DNA from: Bradyrhizobium viridifuturi
GTDB lineage: Bacteria > Pseudomonadota > Alphaproteobacteria > Rhizobiales > Xanthobacteraceae
DNA: 64,000 nt
Direction of reading: 5' to 3'
Assembly (NCBI RefSeq): GCF_001238275.1
Contig: NZ_LGTB01000002.1
Location: 186,001-250,000 of the forward strand
This document shows, piece by piece, positions 30,665 through 40,474 of this stretch (positions within the stretch are counted from its first letter, which is position 1; each line of letters starts with the position of its first letter). The translations under genes and the position numbers were made by a program. A model generated the notes under the pieces. It made no database searches. It was not told the DNA's origin and worked only from the letters and a program-made list of their open reading frames with translations.

Positions 30665-31192
30665 TCACTCGACGCCCTTGCGGGCCGCATCCAGCGCGCC
30701 CACAAGCAGCTCCAGCGCCTTGACACGCCGCCGCCGCGCCAGGCGCTGCTCGCCGACCTCGCGCTCGTGCTCGCCGGCGATGAAGGCCTGGATGTCCGGC
30801 AGCGGACGAATGACACCGCGGCTGCCCCATTGGCCGTCGGGTATCTCGGTTGGAAACACCCAGACCTGCGGCGCCACATCCTCGAACGAGCCGCCGGCGG
30901 CGCGCACCACTGCGGCCGTCACGTCCTTCACGAGCGCCGCGCGCGACGCTTCGGTGTACTGCCCCTCGGGCACCGTCGGGACGATGCGATACCGCGGCGA
31001 CGGCGACGGCGCTCCTGCTACATAAACTGCGGTCGGCCGATGCAGGAACACGACGGTGACGCTCTGCGCAACCTTGTTGGCCGGGTCGAAGCCCTCGTGA
31101 CCGATCAGGATATCGCCGAGCTCCTTGATCAGCCGCGCTTCCGCGTCCGGCTTCAGGGCTCCTTCAGGAATTGTCACATCGATCATCGGCAT
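30665..31192 (-). CDS. tautomerase/MIF-fold family protein
   Basis: The ATG at 31192 has AGGAGG seven bases upstream and gives 175 residues; the longer frame to 31219 would hide the N-terminal Pro. The protein begins MPMIDVTIPEGAL, placing Pro right after Met as in 4-oxalocrotonate tautomerase relatives, where Pro1 is the catalytic base. VTVVFLHRPTAVYVAG and QVWVFPTEIPDGQWG match the two strands of the fold; the length suits the fused, double-unit class. It is probably co-transcribed with the nitrilase gene. Confidence 0.8.
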   Translation of the reverse strand: MPMIDVTIPEGALKPDAEARLIKELGDILIGHEGFDPANKVAQSVTVVFLHRPTAVYVAGAPSPSPRYRIVPTVPEGQYTEASRAALVKDVTAAVVRAAGGSFEDVAPQVWVFPTEIPDGQWGSRGVIRPLPDIQAFIAGEHEREVGEQRLARRRRVKALELLVGALDAARKGVE

Positions 31193-31291
31193 TGAGAGAC
31201 CTCCTGTTGTTGTCAACACGAGGTCTATGCGCCGGGCATCTCCCGCAGCAGTGGCAGTATCACCAATTTCAGGGCAGATTCGGACACAGGG

Positions 31292-32311
31292 TCAGGTGGC
31301 CGGCGCAACCCGTGCGGCAACACGCGCAAAGCGGCGCTGGTACTCGCGTGGCGAAAGCCCCGTCTCGCGCTTGAACAGGCGGCGAAAGGTCGACAGATCG
31401 GTGTAGCCGACGCGCGCGCTGACCGCGTCGAGCTTCAGCCGCCTGGATTCGATCAGGCGCTTGGCCACGTCAACGCGCAGCGCCTGCAGATATTGCAGCG
31501 GCGCCTCGCCGACCGCCAGCTTGAAGCGTCGGTTCAGGGTGCGCTCGCTGACCGAAAGGTCGCGGGCCAGCCTCGCGAGGCTGAAGCCCCGTTGCAGCGA
31601 CTTTTCCATCAAGCTTTGCGCCCGCGCCACCAGCGCATCGGAATGCTGCACGTCGCGCGTGCGGCTGGCATAGGACGCTTGTGAAACGCGATTGCTGTCG
31701 ATCAGCATCAGCTTGCCGGTCTCGGTCGCCACGTCGATGCCGGCGAACGTCTCGACCAGCCGCAGCGCAAGATTGAGCGACGTGGTCACCGCGCCCGAGC
31801 AGATGATCCGGCTCTGCTCGGTGAGGATCTCGGCGACGCGCAGATCGACGTCCGGATAGCGCATCGCAAAAGTCCGGCCCTTCGCCCAATGGGTCGTCGC
31901 GACGCGGCCGTCGAGCAGACCGGCTTCGGCGAGGATGAAGCTGCCGGTGCAATAGGATGCGAGCAGGGCGCCGCGCTCATGCTGGCGGCGTAGTGCCGTC
32001 AGCAATGGCTCGACCGTATCGAGCCGCTCGAAGAAGCTCTCGATGTCGCCGACGAACGGCCCGGGAACCACCACCGCGTCCGCCGAAGATCGCGCGCTGA
32101 TCTGGCCGTCGACGCTGATGATTTGACCAGAGGCGGTCTGGATCGGCCGGCCACTCAGCGACTCGACGCGCCAGCGCAGCTGCGACGGCTTGCCGTCGCC
32201 GCGCCTCGGCCGGCTCGCCACGACCGAATTGGCGGCGGTGAACACGTCGACGATGCCGGCAACGCCCGAAGCCAGGATGCCGTCATAGACCCAAATCCGG
32301 ATGAGTGGCAT
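31292..32311 (-). CDS. GlxA-type AraC-family regulator (DJ-1/PfpI + AraC)
   Basis: The 339-residue protein joins an N-terminal DJ-1/PfpI-like domain (GILASGVAGIVDVF, VPGPFVGDIESFF, ASYCTGSFILAEAGLLDG with Cys at the elbow) to a C-terminal AraC double helix-turn-helix (FSLARLARDLSVSERTLNRR, VGYTDLSTFRRLFKRETGLS). These regulators sense small metabolites and activate nearby catabolic genes. It lies 99 bases upstream of the tautomerase-nitrilase pair on the same strand and is their likely regulator. Confidence 0.88.
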   Translation of the reverse strand: MPLIRIWVYDGILASGVAGIVDVFTAANSVVASRPRRGDGKPSQLRWRVESLSGRPIQTASGQIISVDGQISARSSADAVVVPGPFVGDIESFFERLDTVEPLLTALRRQHERGALLASYCTGSFILAEAGLLDGRVATTHWAKGRTFAMRYPDVDLRVAEILTEQSRIICSGAVTTSLNLALRLVETFAGIDVATETGKLMLIDSNRVSQASYASRTRDVQHSDALVARAQSLMEKSLQRGFSLARLARDLSVSERTLNRRFKLAVGEAPLQYLQALRVDVAKRLIESRRLKLDAVSARVGYTDLSTFRRLFKRETGLSPREYQRRFARVAARVAPAT

Positions 32312-32444
32312 GGCCGTGTCCGATCTTGCCTAGGATGGGGCAATCCTGTCATCGCTTGCATGACCGGACAAGCCACATCAAAACTGTCGCTCCGGTATGC
32401 CGCGGCTTCTCCGATTGAACTCAAACGTCTCTGGAATACTGGAT

Positions 32445-32462
32445 CACCCGCTTTCGCGGGTG
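32445..32462. repeat. REP-like hairpin
   Basis: CACCCGC-TTTC-GCGGGTG forms a perfect 7-bp stem with a four-base loop. It resembles the larger palindromic pair just downstream. Confidence 0.6.
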
Positions 32463-32506
32463 ATGACACCGAGGATTTGACGTCTTGAATCGAGAATCAT
32501 CCCCAT

Positions 32507-32628
32507 CGTCATCCCTGCGAAAGCAGGGACCCATAACCACCGATGGTCATTGTTGCGCGATGCCGGGACGACGCGTTCCTCCCACTACACAAGCCGCGGA
32601 GTATAGGTCCCTGCTTTCGCAGGGACGA
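32507..32628. repeat. inverted pair of REP-like palindromes
   Basis: Arm one (32507-32538) holds CCCTGC-GAAA-GCAGGG; arm two (32603-32628) is its reverse complement. Each arm is itself a hairpin, so the unit is a bacterial interspersed mosaic of REP type. A GC-richer version of the same unit occurs at 38531-38650. It fills the gap between the AraC and GNAT genes. Confidence 0.75.
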
Positions 32629-32657
32629 CAGCGGTGTTTGTGGGCGCTGTGCCCCCC

Positions 32658-33302
32658 TCAAATCGCGCGCGCAAATCTGCGAAAGCCCGGTGCGCCGGTC
32701 AGGGCCTCGAATGCCGGATCGCGCTTCTCTTCGACGAAGGCGAAGCCGGCCCTGGTGTAGCAGCGTTCGGCGGCGTCGTTGCCGATCAGGAACGAGATCG
32801 ATGCCCGCGCAAAACCTGCGGCCTTGCCGTCGGCGAGCGCGCGGCCGATCAGGGCCTGCACCAGGCCGCGGCCGTGCTGCGATGCTTGCCGGGCGACATG
32901 CTCGATCAGCCAGTCGCCCTCACCGCCTTGCACCCAGCAATTGCGGGCGTAGCCGCCGCGCGCCACGATGGTATCGGCATCCATGCCGAGCTGTGCCGCC
33001 ACCTCCTCAATCGCCGCGCGGGCCGCAACGACCGTTCCGGATGCCGGCATCGCGCACAGTGCGGCCGCCGGGACACTATCGACCTCGGCGATCAGGAAAT
33101 GGGCGACGTGGTACCATGACCGCACCCGCGCCACGGCGAGCCGCGTCATGAACGCCAGGCACTCGCCCTCCGGCCGGTCGAGCGCAATGTCGCACCAGCC
33201 GCGCGGGAGTGGGCCGCGTTGCGCGGCCAGCACGATACGGGCGATGAAGCTGGCGTCGTCGGATCGTGCGGGACGGATCGAAGATCGTCCCGCGCCGTCC
33301 AT
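32658..33302 (-). CDS. GNAT-family acetyltransferase
   Basis: The 214-residue protein starts with a GNAT strand (SIRPARSDDASFIARIV) and carries the acetyl-CoA loop in ASQHGRGLVQALIGRAL, then GFARASISFLIGNDAAERCYTRAGF, the usual last strand and helix. The substrate is unknown. It begins one base after the scoB stop, so it is likely the third gene of a scoA-scoB operon. Confidence 0.82.
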   Translation of the reverse strand: MDGAGRSSIRPARSDDASFIARIVLAAQRGPLPRGWCDIALDRPEGECLAFMTRLAVARVRSWYHVAHFLIAEVDSVPAAALCAMPASGTVVAARAAIEEVAAQLGMDADTIVARGGYARNCWVQGGEGDWLIEHVARQASQHGRGLVQALIGRALADGKAAGFARASISFLIGNDAAERCYTRAGFAFVEEKRDPAFEALTGAPGFRRFARAI

Positions 33303-33303
33303 C

Positions 33304-33954
33304 TCAGGTGTTCTTCAGCGCGACGCGGAATTCCGCCTCGGTCTTGGCCTTGACCTCGTCGAGCGTGACGCCGTCGGCGAGCTCGATCAGCGCCATGCCG
33401 TCCTTGCCGTGCTTGTCGATGGTGAACACCGCCAGATCCGTCACCACCATGTCGACCACGCGCTCGCCGGTCAGCGGCAGGTTGCACTGCTTGAGCAGCT
33501 TGGGGCCGTCCTTGGCGGAATGCTCCATCACGACGACGACGCGCTTGACACCGGCGACGAGGTCCATGGCGCCGCCCATGCCCTTGACCATCTTGCCGGG
33601 GATCATCCAGTTGGCGAGGTCGCCGTTCTGCGCCACCTGCATGGCACCGAGGATCGACAGGTCGATATGGCCGCCGCGCACCATGCCGAAGGACTCGGCC
33701 GAGGAGAAATAGCTGGTCGAGGGCAGCTCGCTCACGGTCTGCTTGCCGGCGTTGATGAGGTCGGCGTCGACCTCGTCCTCATAGGGGAACGGGCCCATGC
33801 CGAGCATGCCGTTCTCGCTCTGCAGATTCACGTCCACGCCGTCGGGGATGTAGTTCGAGACCAGCGTCGGAATGCCGATGCCGAGATTGACGTAATAGCC
33901 GTCGCGCAGCTCCTTGGCGGCGCGGGCGGCCATCTGTTCACGGGTCCAGGCCAT
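33304..33954 (-). CDS. scoB: 3-oxoacid (succinyl-CoA:acetoacetate) CoA-transferase subunit B
   Basis: The 216-residue protein is the beta chain of a class I CoA-transferase: [19 protein letters not shown], then [14 protein letters not shown] whose Glu forms the acyl-CoA intermediate, [14 protein letters not shown], and a final strand [11 protein letters not shown]. With ScoA it moves CoA from succinyl-CoA to acetoacetate so ketone bodies and polyhydroxybutyrate breakdown products can be used, which fits the two phasin genes in the window. The scoA gene is 35 bases upstream. Confidence 0.92.
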   Translation of the reverse strand: MAWTREQMAARAAKELRDGYYVNLGIGIPTLVSNYIPDGVDVNLQSENGMLGMGPFPYEDEVDADLINAGKQTVSELPSTSYFSSAESFGMVRGGHIDLSILGAMQVAQNGDLANWMIPGKMVKGMGGAMDLVAGVKRVVVVMEHSAKDGPKLLKQCNLPLTGERVVDMVVTDLAVFTIDKHGKDGMALIELADGVTLDEVKAKTEAEFRVALKNT

Positions 33955-33989
33955 GAGGCTCTCCTGAGGAATTACTTATGGGTTGCGCG

Positions 33990-34696
33990 TTAAGCGGCGG
34001 GCCGCGGACGGGTGTTGCGGAACTCGATCCGCTTCTTGGCCGTGCCGACCTCGATGATGCGCTTGACGAAGATGCCGGGGGTGTGGATGTGGTCCGGGTC
34101 GATCTCGCCGGCCGGCACCAGATGCTCGACCTCGGCGACGGTGACCTTCGCGGCGGTCGCCATCATCGGGTTAAAGTTGCGCGCGGTCTTGCGGTAGACC
34201 AGGTTGCCGGCGGTGTCGCCCTTCCAGGCGTGCACGATGGCGACGTCGGCGAACAGACCACGCTCCATGATGTACTTCTCGCCGTCGAATTCCTTCACTT
34301 CCTTGCCTTCGGCGATCAGCGTGCCGACACCGGTCTTGGTGTAGAAGGCCGGGATGCCGGCGCCGCCGGCGCGGATACGCTCGGCCAGCGTGCCTGCGGG
34401 TTGAACTCGAGCTCGAGCTCGCCGGCGAGATATTGCTGGGCGAACAGCTTGTTCTCGCCGACATAGGACGAGATCATCTTCTTGATCTGGCGCGTCTCCA
34501 GGAGCCGGCTCAGGCCGATCCCGTCGACACCAGCGTTATTGGACACGACCGTCAGGCCCTTGACGCCGGAATCGCGGATCGCGTCCGACAGGGTCTCGGC
34601 GATGCCGCAGAGGCCGAAGCCGCCGGACATGATCATGATGCCGTCCTTGAGGAGACCATCGAGTGCCGATTTGGCGTCGGGATAAACTTTGTTCAT
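33990..34696 (-). pseudogene. scoA: 3-oxoacid CoA-transferase subunit A (one frameshift)
   Basis: From the ATG at 34696 the protein reads MNKVYPDAKSALDGLLKDG, then MSGGFGLCGIAETL, the glycine-rich CoA site of the alpha chain, up to AGELELEFNPQ. There one base is missing near 34394 (CAGGCACG where CAGGGCACG would read Gln-Gly-Thr). Restored, the product has 235 residues, the normal length, and continues through GEKYIMERGLFADVAI. ScoB is intact next door, so a sequencing error is more likely than loss of the enzyme. Confidence 0.85.
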
Positions 34697-34927
34697 GCAG
34701 CAAATACCTGATGGAGGGCGCGGAACGGCTGTGGCAAAGCGGATTATTAGGCGAAATCTTCGCAATGCGTCAATCACGGCCCCGTGCGGCGACAGGCGGC
34801 GCCTGCGGCGGCAACATGGCCTTGAAAGCGTCAAGAAAACCCTTCAAGTTGCGTGGGTTGGCAGGGGCCTCCGGCGAGAGCCCGCTGTGTTCGACGACGA
34901 CCCGACAAAACTCAACCCGACCCGGAT

Positions 34928-36903
34928 ATGTCATTGACGATGGCCCAAGGAATTAAGCGCCTGGGGATGCCGATCGCGGCGCTTTTCGGCCTGGCGCTCG
35001 CCGGGCTGGTCGGAACGTCGTGGTTCCTCAACCGGGACGCGCTGCAGCGCGCGGTGGAAGCGCAGATTCGCGCCGTGACCGGGCTCGAGCTCGTCGTCAA
35101 CGGGCCGATCGATGTTTCGGTGTTTCCGGGCAGCTACGTCTCCTTTCATAATGTCGGGCTGAAGGGCGCCGATACCACCGACCCGGCCCTGCAGGTCGAC
35201 GTGCTGACCGCCAATCTGCGCCTGCTGCCGCTGCTGCTGCGGCGGTTCGAGATTGCCGACGTCATGATGCTCCGTCCGCATATCCATGTGGTCCGCGACG
35301 CGCCGGCGAGAGCAACTGGACCCCGTTCGTCGAGACCATCGCCAAGGCGATGACGCCGGGCGCCGAGAACCAGGTGTCGTTCTCCGAAATCCGGATCCAG
35401 GACGGCGAGCTGAATTACGAGGACGGCATCAACCGCATCTCCGAAAAGCTCGGCGATATCGACCTGTCGCTGGCCTGGCCGTCGATCTCGCGTTCCTTTG
35501 CCGCAACCGGCCAGTTCGACTGGCGCGGCGAGCGCGTCGACGGCTCGATCAGCGCCAGCGATTTCGTCGCGCTGCTGTCGGGCGACCGCTCCGGCCTCAA
35601 GGCACGGCTGGCCAGCGCGCCGCTGAAGGTTGCGTTCGACGGAACCGTCGCCAACCGCACCAGCCTGATGATGGAAGGCACCGCCACCATGGACTCCCCT
35701 TCGCTGCGCAACGCGCTGCGCTGGATGGGCCAGGCGCCGCCCGGCGGCGGTGGCGGCTTTGGCCGCTTCGCGCTGAAGGCCCGCGCCAATGTGGTCGGCG
35801 GCTCGGTCGCGCTCACCAACGTCAATGTCGAGCTCGACGGCAATGTCGCCGAAGGCGTGATGACCTACGCCAATAACGGCCGGCAGTCGCTACAGGCGAC
35901 GCTTGCCGCCGGCAATCTCGATTTCACGCCCTACATCTCGACCTTCCGCCTCCTGGCCAGCGGCCAGCGCGACTGGAACCGGCAACTGTTCGACCTCTCC
36001 TCGCTGTCGTCGACTGATCTCGACATGCGTCTGTCGGCGGCCAAGGTCACGGTCGGCCCGTCCAAGCTCGGCCGCACCGCGTTCGGCGCCAATCTGCGCG
36101 GCGGCGCGCTGGCGCTCAGCGTCGGCGAAGCGCAGATGTATGGCGGCATCGCCAAGGGGTCGTTCGCGATCGCGCGCTCGGATGCGGTCGCCGACGTCCG
36201 GGCGCAATTCCAGTTCACCGATGTCGATCTGCAGGCCTGCGCCAGCGAGCTGTTCGGCATCAACAAGCTCTCCGGCCGCGGCAACCTCAACGTCTCACTG
36301 ACCGCCTCCGGCTCGAGCCCGTTCGGACTGGCATCGTCGCTGGACGGCACCGCCACGCTGAACGGGCATGACGGCGCGATCGCGGGCTTCAATGTCGAGC
36401 AGCTGTTGAGGCGGCTGGAGAAGCGGCCGCTGTCCGGCGGCGGCAATTTCCGCTCCGGCTCGACGCCCTATGACAATCTCAACGTCTCGGTGAAATTCGC
36501 CGACGGTGTCGCGACCGCCGACGACATCCGTGTCGAGAGCCCCACGGCGAAGATCACGCTGACCGGCACCGCCTCGGTGCCGTCGCGCGAATACGATCTC
36601 AAGGGCGTCGCCAGCCTGACCTCGGCGGCGGCCGGCGGCAACGCGTTCGACCTGCCTTTCGTGATCCAGGGCCCGTGGGACGATCCGCTGGTCTTCCCCG
36701 ATCCGGAAAGCCTGATCCGCCGTTCGCCGGCATCCGCGCCGCTGCTCGATGCGGTGAAGGATCGCAAGACGCGCGATGCGGTGCGTTCGGTGATCGAGCG
36801 CTTCACCGGCGGCGCGGCACGCCCCGCGGTCGCACCCGATGCTGCCGCCGGCGCGCCCGGCAATGCACCGGCGACAGCGGCCGAGAACGCCAAATCCAAC
36901 TGA
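34928..36903 (+). pseudogene. AsmA-family protein (one frameshift)
   Basis: One base is missing near 35306; restored, the frame gives 658 residues from the ATG at 34928. An N-terminal membrane anchor (GMPIAALFGLALAGLVGTSW) is followed by the AsmA start ALQRAVEAQIRAVTGLELVV and GPIDVSVFPGSYVSFHNVGL. The repeating beta groove ends with GTASVPSREYDLKGVASL and PFVIQGPWDDPLVFPD, typical of the family. AsmA-like proteins sit in the periplasm, anchored to the inner membrane, and are linked to phospholipid transfer to the outer membrane. It is divergent from scoA. Confidence 0.85.
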
Positions 36904-37105
36904 CGACGTCGGATTGAAGAAGTCGACCTGACCGAAGTCGAACTGATCGATCCATTCACTTTCCGCATGGATGCACCGGGACTGATCCACGCTCTCGCCG
37001 CACACCCCTACAGAAGTCGTCGATCCGGCATCTTTATCGGGTCACGGGCATGCGCTACTGTTTTCTCCAACCGGTTAAAAAGCCGGCCTCAAGAGGGAGA
37101 ACAAC

Positions 37106-38491
37106 GTGAGATCCAAGGTTATCGGTGCACTATCAATTGCGGTCGCCGCGGTCGGCCTGCTTGCCGCAACTGCACCCGCTCTGGCCCAGGGCAAGACGAT
37201 CACCGTCTGGTGGGGCAAGGGGTTTTACAAATCCGAAGACGACGCGCTGCTTGAGACCATCAAGAAATTCGAGGCCAAGACCGGCATCAAGGTCGAACTG
37301 TCGCAATACGCGATCCAGGACATGATTCCGAAGACGGTCGCCGCGCTCGATTCCGGCACCGTGCCCGACGTCGCCTATTCCGACACTTACGACGTGCAGG
37401 CCCAGGGCAAGTGGGCATTCGAGGGCAAGCTCGAGGATCTCTCCGACATCATGCTGCCGATGAAGGATGCCTTCGCGCCGAACACGCTGGAAGCGGCGCT
37501 GCTCTATAACGACGTCACCAAGAAGAAGTCCTATTACGGCTTCCCGCTGAAGCAGCAGAGCATGCACGTCCAGATCTGGGGCGACATGCTGGAGAAGGCC
37601 GGCTTCAAGGCCGCCGACATCCCGACCAAGTGGGAGGACTACTGGACGTTCTGGTGCGACAAGGTGCAGCCGGCGATCCGCAAGGCGACCGGCCAGCGCA
37701 TCTATGGGGTCGGCCAGCCGATGGGCGTGGAATCCACCGACTCCTTCCAGTCGTTCTACACCTTCATGGACGCCTACCACGTCAAGCTGGTCGACGACGA
37801 CGGCAAGCTCCTGGTCGACGATCCCAAGGTGCGCGATGGCCTGATCCACGCGCTCAAGGACTACACCGACACCTACATCAAGGGCTGCACGCCGCCCTCT
37901 TCCACCACCTGGAAGGATCCGGACAACAACGTCGCCTTCCACAACAAGACGATCGTGATGACCCACAATTTCACGATCTCGATCGCGGCGAAGTGGTTCG
38001 AGGATTCCACCAACCCGGCGCTGACCGACGCGCAGCGCGCCGCCGGCAAGCAGGCCTATGAGCACGACATCATCACGGCGTCCTTCCCGAAGGCGCCGGA
38101 CGGCTCGACGATCCGCTACCGCTCCGACGTCAAGACCGGGCTGATCTTCGCCAACGCCAAGAACAAGGCCGAGGGCAAGCAGTTCATCGCGTTCCTGATG
38201 CAGGAAGACAACGTCCGGCCCTATATCGAAGGTGCGCTCGGCCGCTGGTTCCCGGTGACCAAGGCCAGCCAGGCCAGCCCGTTCTGGCAGGCCGACCGGC
38301 ATCGCAAGGCGGTCTGGAATCAGTTCACCGGCGGCACCACGCCGTTCGACTTCACCAAGAACTGGAAGTTCACCATCCTGAACAACGAGAACGTCTGGGC
38401 CAAGGCCATGAACCGCGTGGTCAGCGAGAAGGTGCCGGTGGACAAGGCCGTCGACGAGCTGATCGCCCGCATCAAGCAGGTCGCGGGGTGA
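37106..38491 (+). CDS. extracellular solute-binding protein of a sugar-type ABC importer
   Basis: The 461-residue protein has a Sec signal ending in ATAPALAQG and then TITVWWGKGFYKSEDDALLE, typical of the family-1 sugar and glycerol-phosphate binding proteins. Aromatic-rich segments (KWEDYWTFW, HNFTISIAAKWFED) suit carbohydrate binding. The two permease genes follow after a 198-base gap holding a REP pair. The ligand cannot be told. The start is GTG at 37106, preceded by GAGGGAGAACAAC. Confidence 0.9.
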   Translation: MRSKVIGALSIAVAAVGLLAATAPALAQGKTITVWWGKGFYKSEDDALLETIKKFEAKTGIKVELSQYAIQDMIPKTVAALDSGTVPDVAYSDTYDVQAQGKWAFEGKLEDLSDIMLPMKDAFAPNTLEAALLYNDVTKKKSYYGFPLKQQSMHVQIWGDMLEKAGFKAADIPTKWEDYWTFWCDKVQPAIRKATGQRIYGVGQPMGVESTDSFQSFYTFMDAYHVKLVDDDGKLLVDDPKVRDGLIHALKDYTDTYIKGCTPPSSTTWKDPDNNVAFHNKTIVMTHNFTISIAAKWFEDSTNPALTDAQRAAGKQAYEHDIITASFPKAPDGSTIRYRSDVKTGLIFANAKNKAEGKQFIAFLMQEDNVRPYIEGALGRWFPVTKASQASPFWQADRHRKAVWNQFTGGTTPFDFTKNWKFTILNNENVWAKAMNRVVSEKVPVDKAVDELIARIKQVAG

Positions 38492-38530
38492 TGTAAGCGA
38501 TGACCAGCGCTGCTGATACTTGCTCCGCGT

Positions 38531-38650
38531 CGTCCCGGCGAAAGCCGGGACCCATACGCCGCGGCAGCGGTTTTGGAGTAGGCTGGTCGACGGCTTTCGC
38601 GCAATATCCGGGGCCTGTGGTTATGGGTCCCGGCTTTCGCCGGGACGACG
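38531..38650. repeat. inverted pair of REP-like palindromes (second locus)
   Basis: CGTCCCGGCGAAAGCCGGGA at 38531-38550 and its reverse complement at 38631-38650 form an inverted pair about 80 bases apart; each arm also folds alone (CCCGGC-GAAA-GCCGGG). It lies between the binding-protein and permease genes, where it may protect the upstream mRNA and lower permease expression. Confidence 0.8.
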
Positions 38651-38689
38651 ACGTAGCAGCGACCGGCATGTCTTTCCAAGAGTAACCGA

Positions 38690-39559
38690 ATGGCGATCAC
38701 ACTCTCCGCATCCGATGCCCCCTCGCCGCCACTGTCGGCGCGGCTGTCGCCGCCGCAGGTCTGGGGCATCGTGCTGCTCGCGCCCTACCTGCTCGTCTTC
38801 CTCGCCTTCGTGGTCTATCCGGTCGGATACGGCCTGTGGCTGGCGCGCCAGCCGGCGAGCTATGTCGCGCTCTACAATGACCCGATCTTCGCACGCGCCG
38901 CGGTCAACACGCTGATCTTCCTGGTCATCGGCATCAACATCAAGATGCTGATCGCGCTGTTCCTGTCCGGCTTCTTCGCCCAGCAGCGGCCCTGGATCAG
39001 GTGGCTATCCGTCATCTTCATCCTGCCCTGGGCGGTGCCGTCGATTCCGACCATCCTGTCGGTGCGCTTCATGCTCAATCCCGAATGGGGCGTGGTCAAC
39101 CAGTTGATCTTCAAGTTCACCGGCGACGACGGCCCGAACTGGCTGAACGATCCGGCGGTGGCGCTCGCGATGGCGATCGGCGTCCACATCTGGAAGTCGC
39201 TGCCGTTCTGGACGCTGATCCTGCTGACCGGGCGGCTCGCGATCTCGCACGACCTGTACGAGGCCTCCGACGTCGACGGCGCCAATTGGTGGCAGAAATT
39301 CCGCTACATCACCTGGCCGTCGATGCAGACGCTCTACATCACCTGCACGCTGCTCTCGATGATCTGGACGCTCGGCGACTTCAACAGCGTCTATCTGCTC
39401 ACCGGCGGCGGACCCGCCGACCTCACCCACGTGCTCTCGACGCTGGGCATCCGCTATCTCAGGCTCGACCAGCTGTCGCTGGCGATGGCTTCGATCGTCT
39501 GCGCGATGCCGTTCGTGCTGCCGCTGGTCTATTTCATGATGAAACGGTTGTCGCGATGA
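38690..39559 (+). CDS. sugar-type ABC importer permease (first)
   Basis: The 289-residue protein has six predicted membrane helices and the permease EAA loop near EASDVDGANWWQKFRYITWP, which contacts the ATPase. VWGIVLLAPYLLVFLAFVVYP is the first helix. Its stop overlaps the next permease start (ATGA). With the binding protein upstream it forms a CUT1-type importer. No ATPase gene of this importer is found nearby. Confidence 0.9.
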   Translation: MAITLSASDAPSPPLSARLSPPQVWGIVLLAPYLLVFLAFVVYPVGYGLWLARQPASYVALYNDPIFARAAVNTLIFLVIGINIKMLIALFLSGFFAQQRPWIRWLSVIFILPWAVPSIPTILSVRFMLNPEWGVVNQLIFKFTGDDGPNWLNDPAVALAMAIGVHIWKSLPFWTLILLTGRLAISHDLYEASDVDGANWWQKFRYITWPSMQTLYITCTLLSMIWTLGDFNSVYLLTGGGPADLTHVLSTLGIRYLRLDQLSLAMASIVCAMPFVLPLVYFMMKRLSR

Positions 39560-40407
39560 AGCTGCCCACCCTCCGCGAAGTCGGCACCGAAGCCAAGCTG
39601 CTGTTGATCGGCATCCCGGTCTTCATCTGGACCATGATTCCGATCTACCACATGTTCGTGTTCGCGATCTCGCCGAAGGAGGACGCGTTCTCGGGCAAGC
39701 TGTGGCCGACGCATCCGACGTTCCACAATTTCTCGATCGTGTTCCACCAGCAGCATTACTTCCTGCGCGACTTCTGGATCCAGTTCTGGAATTCGACCGT
39801 GATCGCGCTCGCCGTCGGCGCGCTGACGCTGTTCGTTGCCACCGCCGCCGCGTTCTCGATCTCGCGACTGCGGGTGCCGGGCGGTCGCGCTGTGATGAAC
39901 ATGGCGCTGTTCACCTACTTCATCCCGGCGGCGTTCCTCGCCGTGCCGATGTACCGCACCATGGGCACCTATGGCCTCTTGAACAATCACTGGTCGCTGA
40001 TTCTCGCGATGGTGACGATCGCCGCCCCCTACGCGATCTGGGTGCTGAAGCAGGCCTCCGACAAGCTGCCGGTCGAGCTCGATGAAGCCGCGACGATGGA
40101 CGGCGCCACCACGCTGCAGCTGTTCCGCCTGGTCTATGTGCCGCTGATGATGCCCTCGCTGGTCGCGGTCGGTACCTACGCGATCCTGCTTGCCTGGAAC
40201 GAATATCTCTACGCCTTCCTGCTGCTGTCGAAGGACACCGACATCACGCTGCCGGTCGCGCTCGGCAACTTCCTCGCCGCCGACGATTCGCCGTGGGAGC
40301 TGTTGATGACCACCGGCTTCATCTACGCGCTGCCGCCGGCCGCGGTCTATTACGCCTTCAAGCGCTACATGGTCGGCGGGCTGACCGCCGGCGCCGTCAA
40401 GTCGTGA
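39556..40407 (+). CDS. sugar-type ABC importer permease (second)
   Basis: From the ATG at 39556 the protein has 283 residues and six predicted membrane helices. The EAA loop reads LDEAATMDGATTLQLFRLVY. It is MalG-like, the partner of the preceding permease, to which it is coupled by a four-base overlap. The gene ends 12 bases before an interspersed repeat, and the convergent polyamine-type operon follows. The ATPase must be supplied from elsewhere, perhaps a shared one. Confidence 0.9.
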   Translation: MKLPTLREVGTEAKLLLIGIPVFIWTMIPIYHMFVFAISPKEDAFSGKLWPTHPTFHNFSIVFHQQHYFLRDFWIQFWNSTVIALAVGALTLFVATAAAFSISRLRVPGGRAVMNMALFTYFIPAAFLAVPMYRTMGTYGLLNNHWSLILAMVTIAAPYAIWVLKQASDKLPVELDEAATMDGATTLQLFRLVYVPLMMPSLVAVGTYAILLAWNEYLYAFLLLSKDTDITLPVALGNFLAADDSPWELLMTTGFIYALPPAAVYYAFKRYMVGGLTAGAVKS

Positions 40408-40418
40408 TGGCTCCAAAG

Positions 40419-40461
40419 CGTTTTCGAGCGAAGTGGACACCGGTTCGCGTGAAGAAAACGC
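40419..40461. repeat. interspersed repeat with GCGTTTTC/GAAAACGC ends, copy 1
   Basis: The 43-base element starts GCGTTTTCGAGCGAAGTGG and ends TTCGCGTGAAGAAAACGC, so its ends are inverted. Two more copies occur at 48325-48368 and 55717-55760, always between genes. Confidence 0.75.
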
Positions 40462-40474
40462 ATCAAACAAGAAT

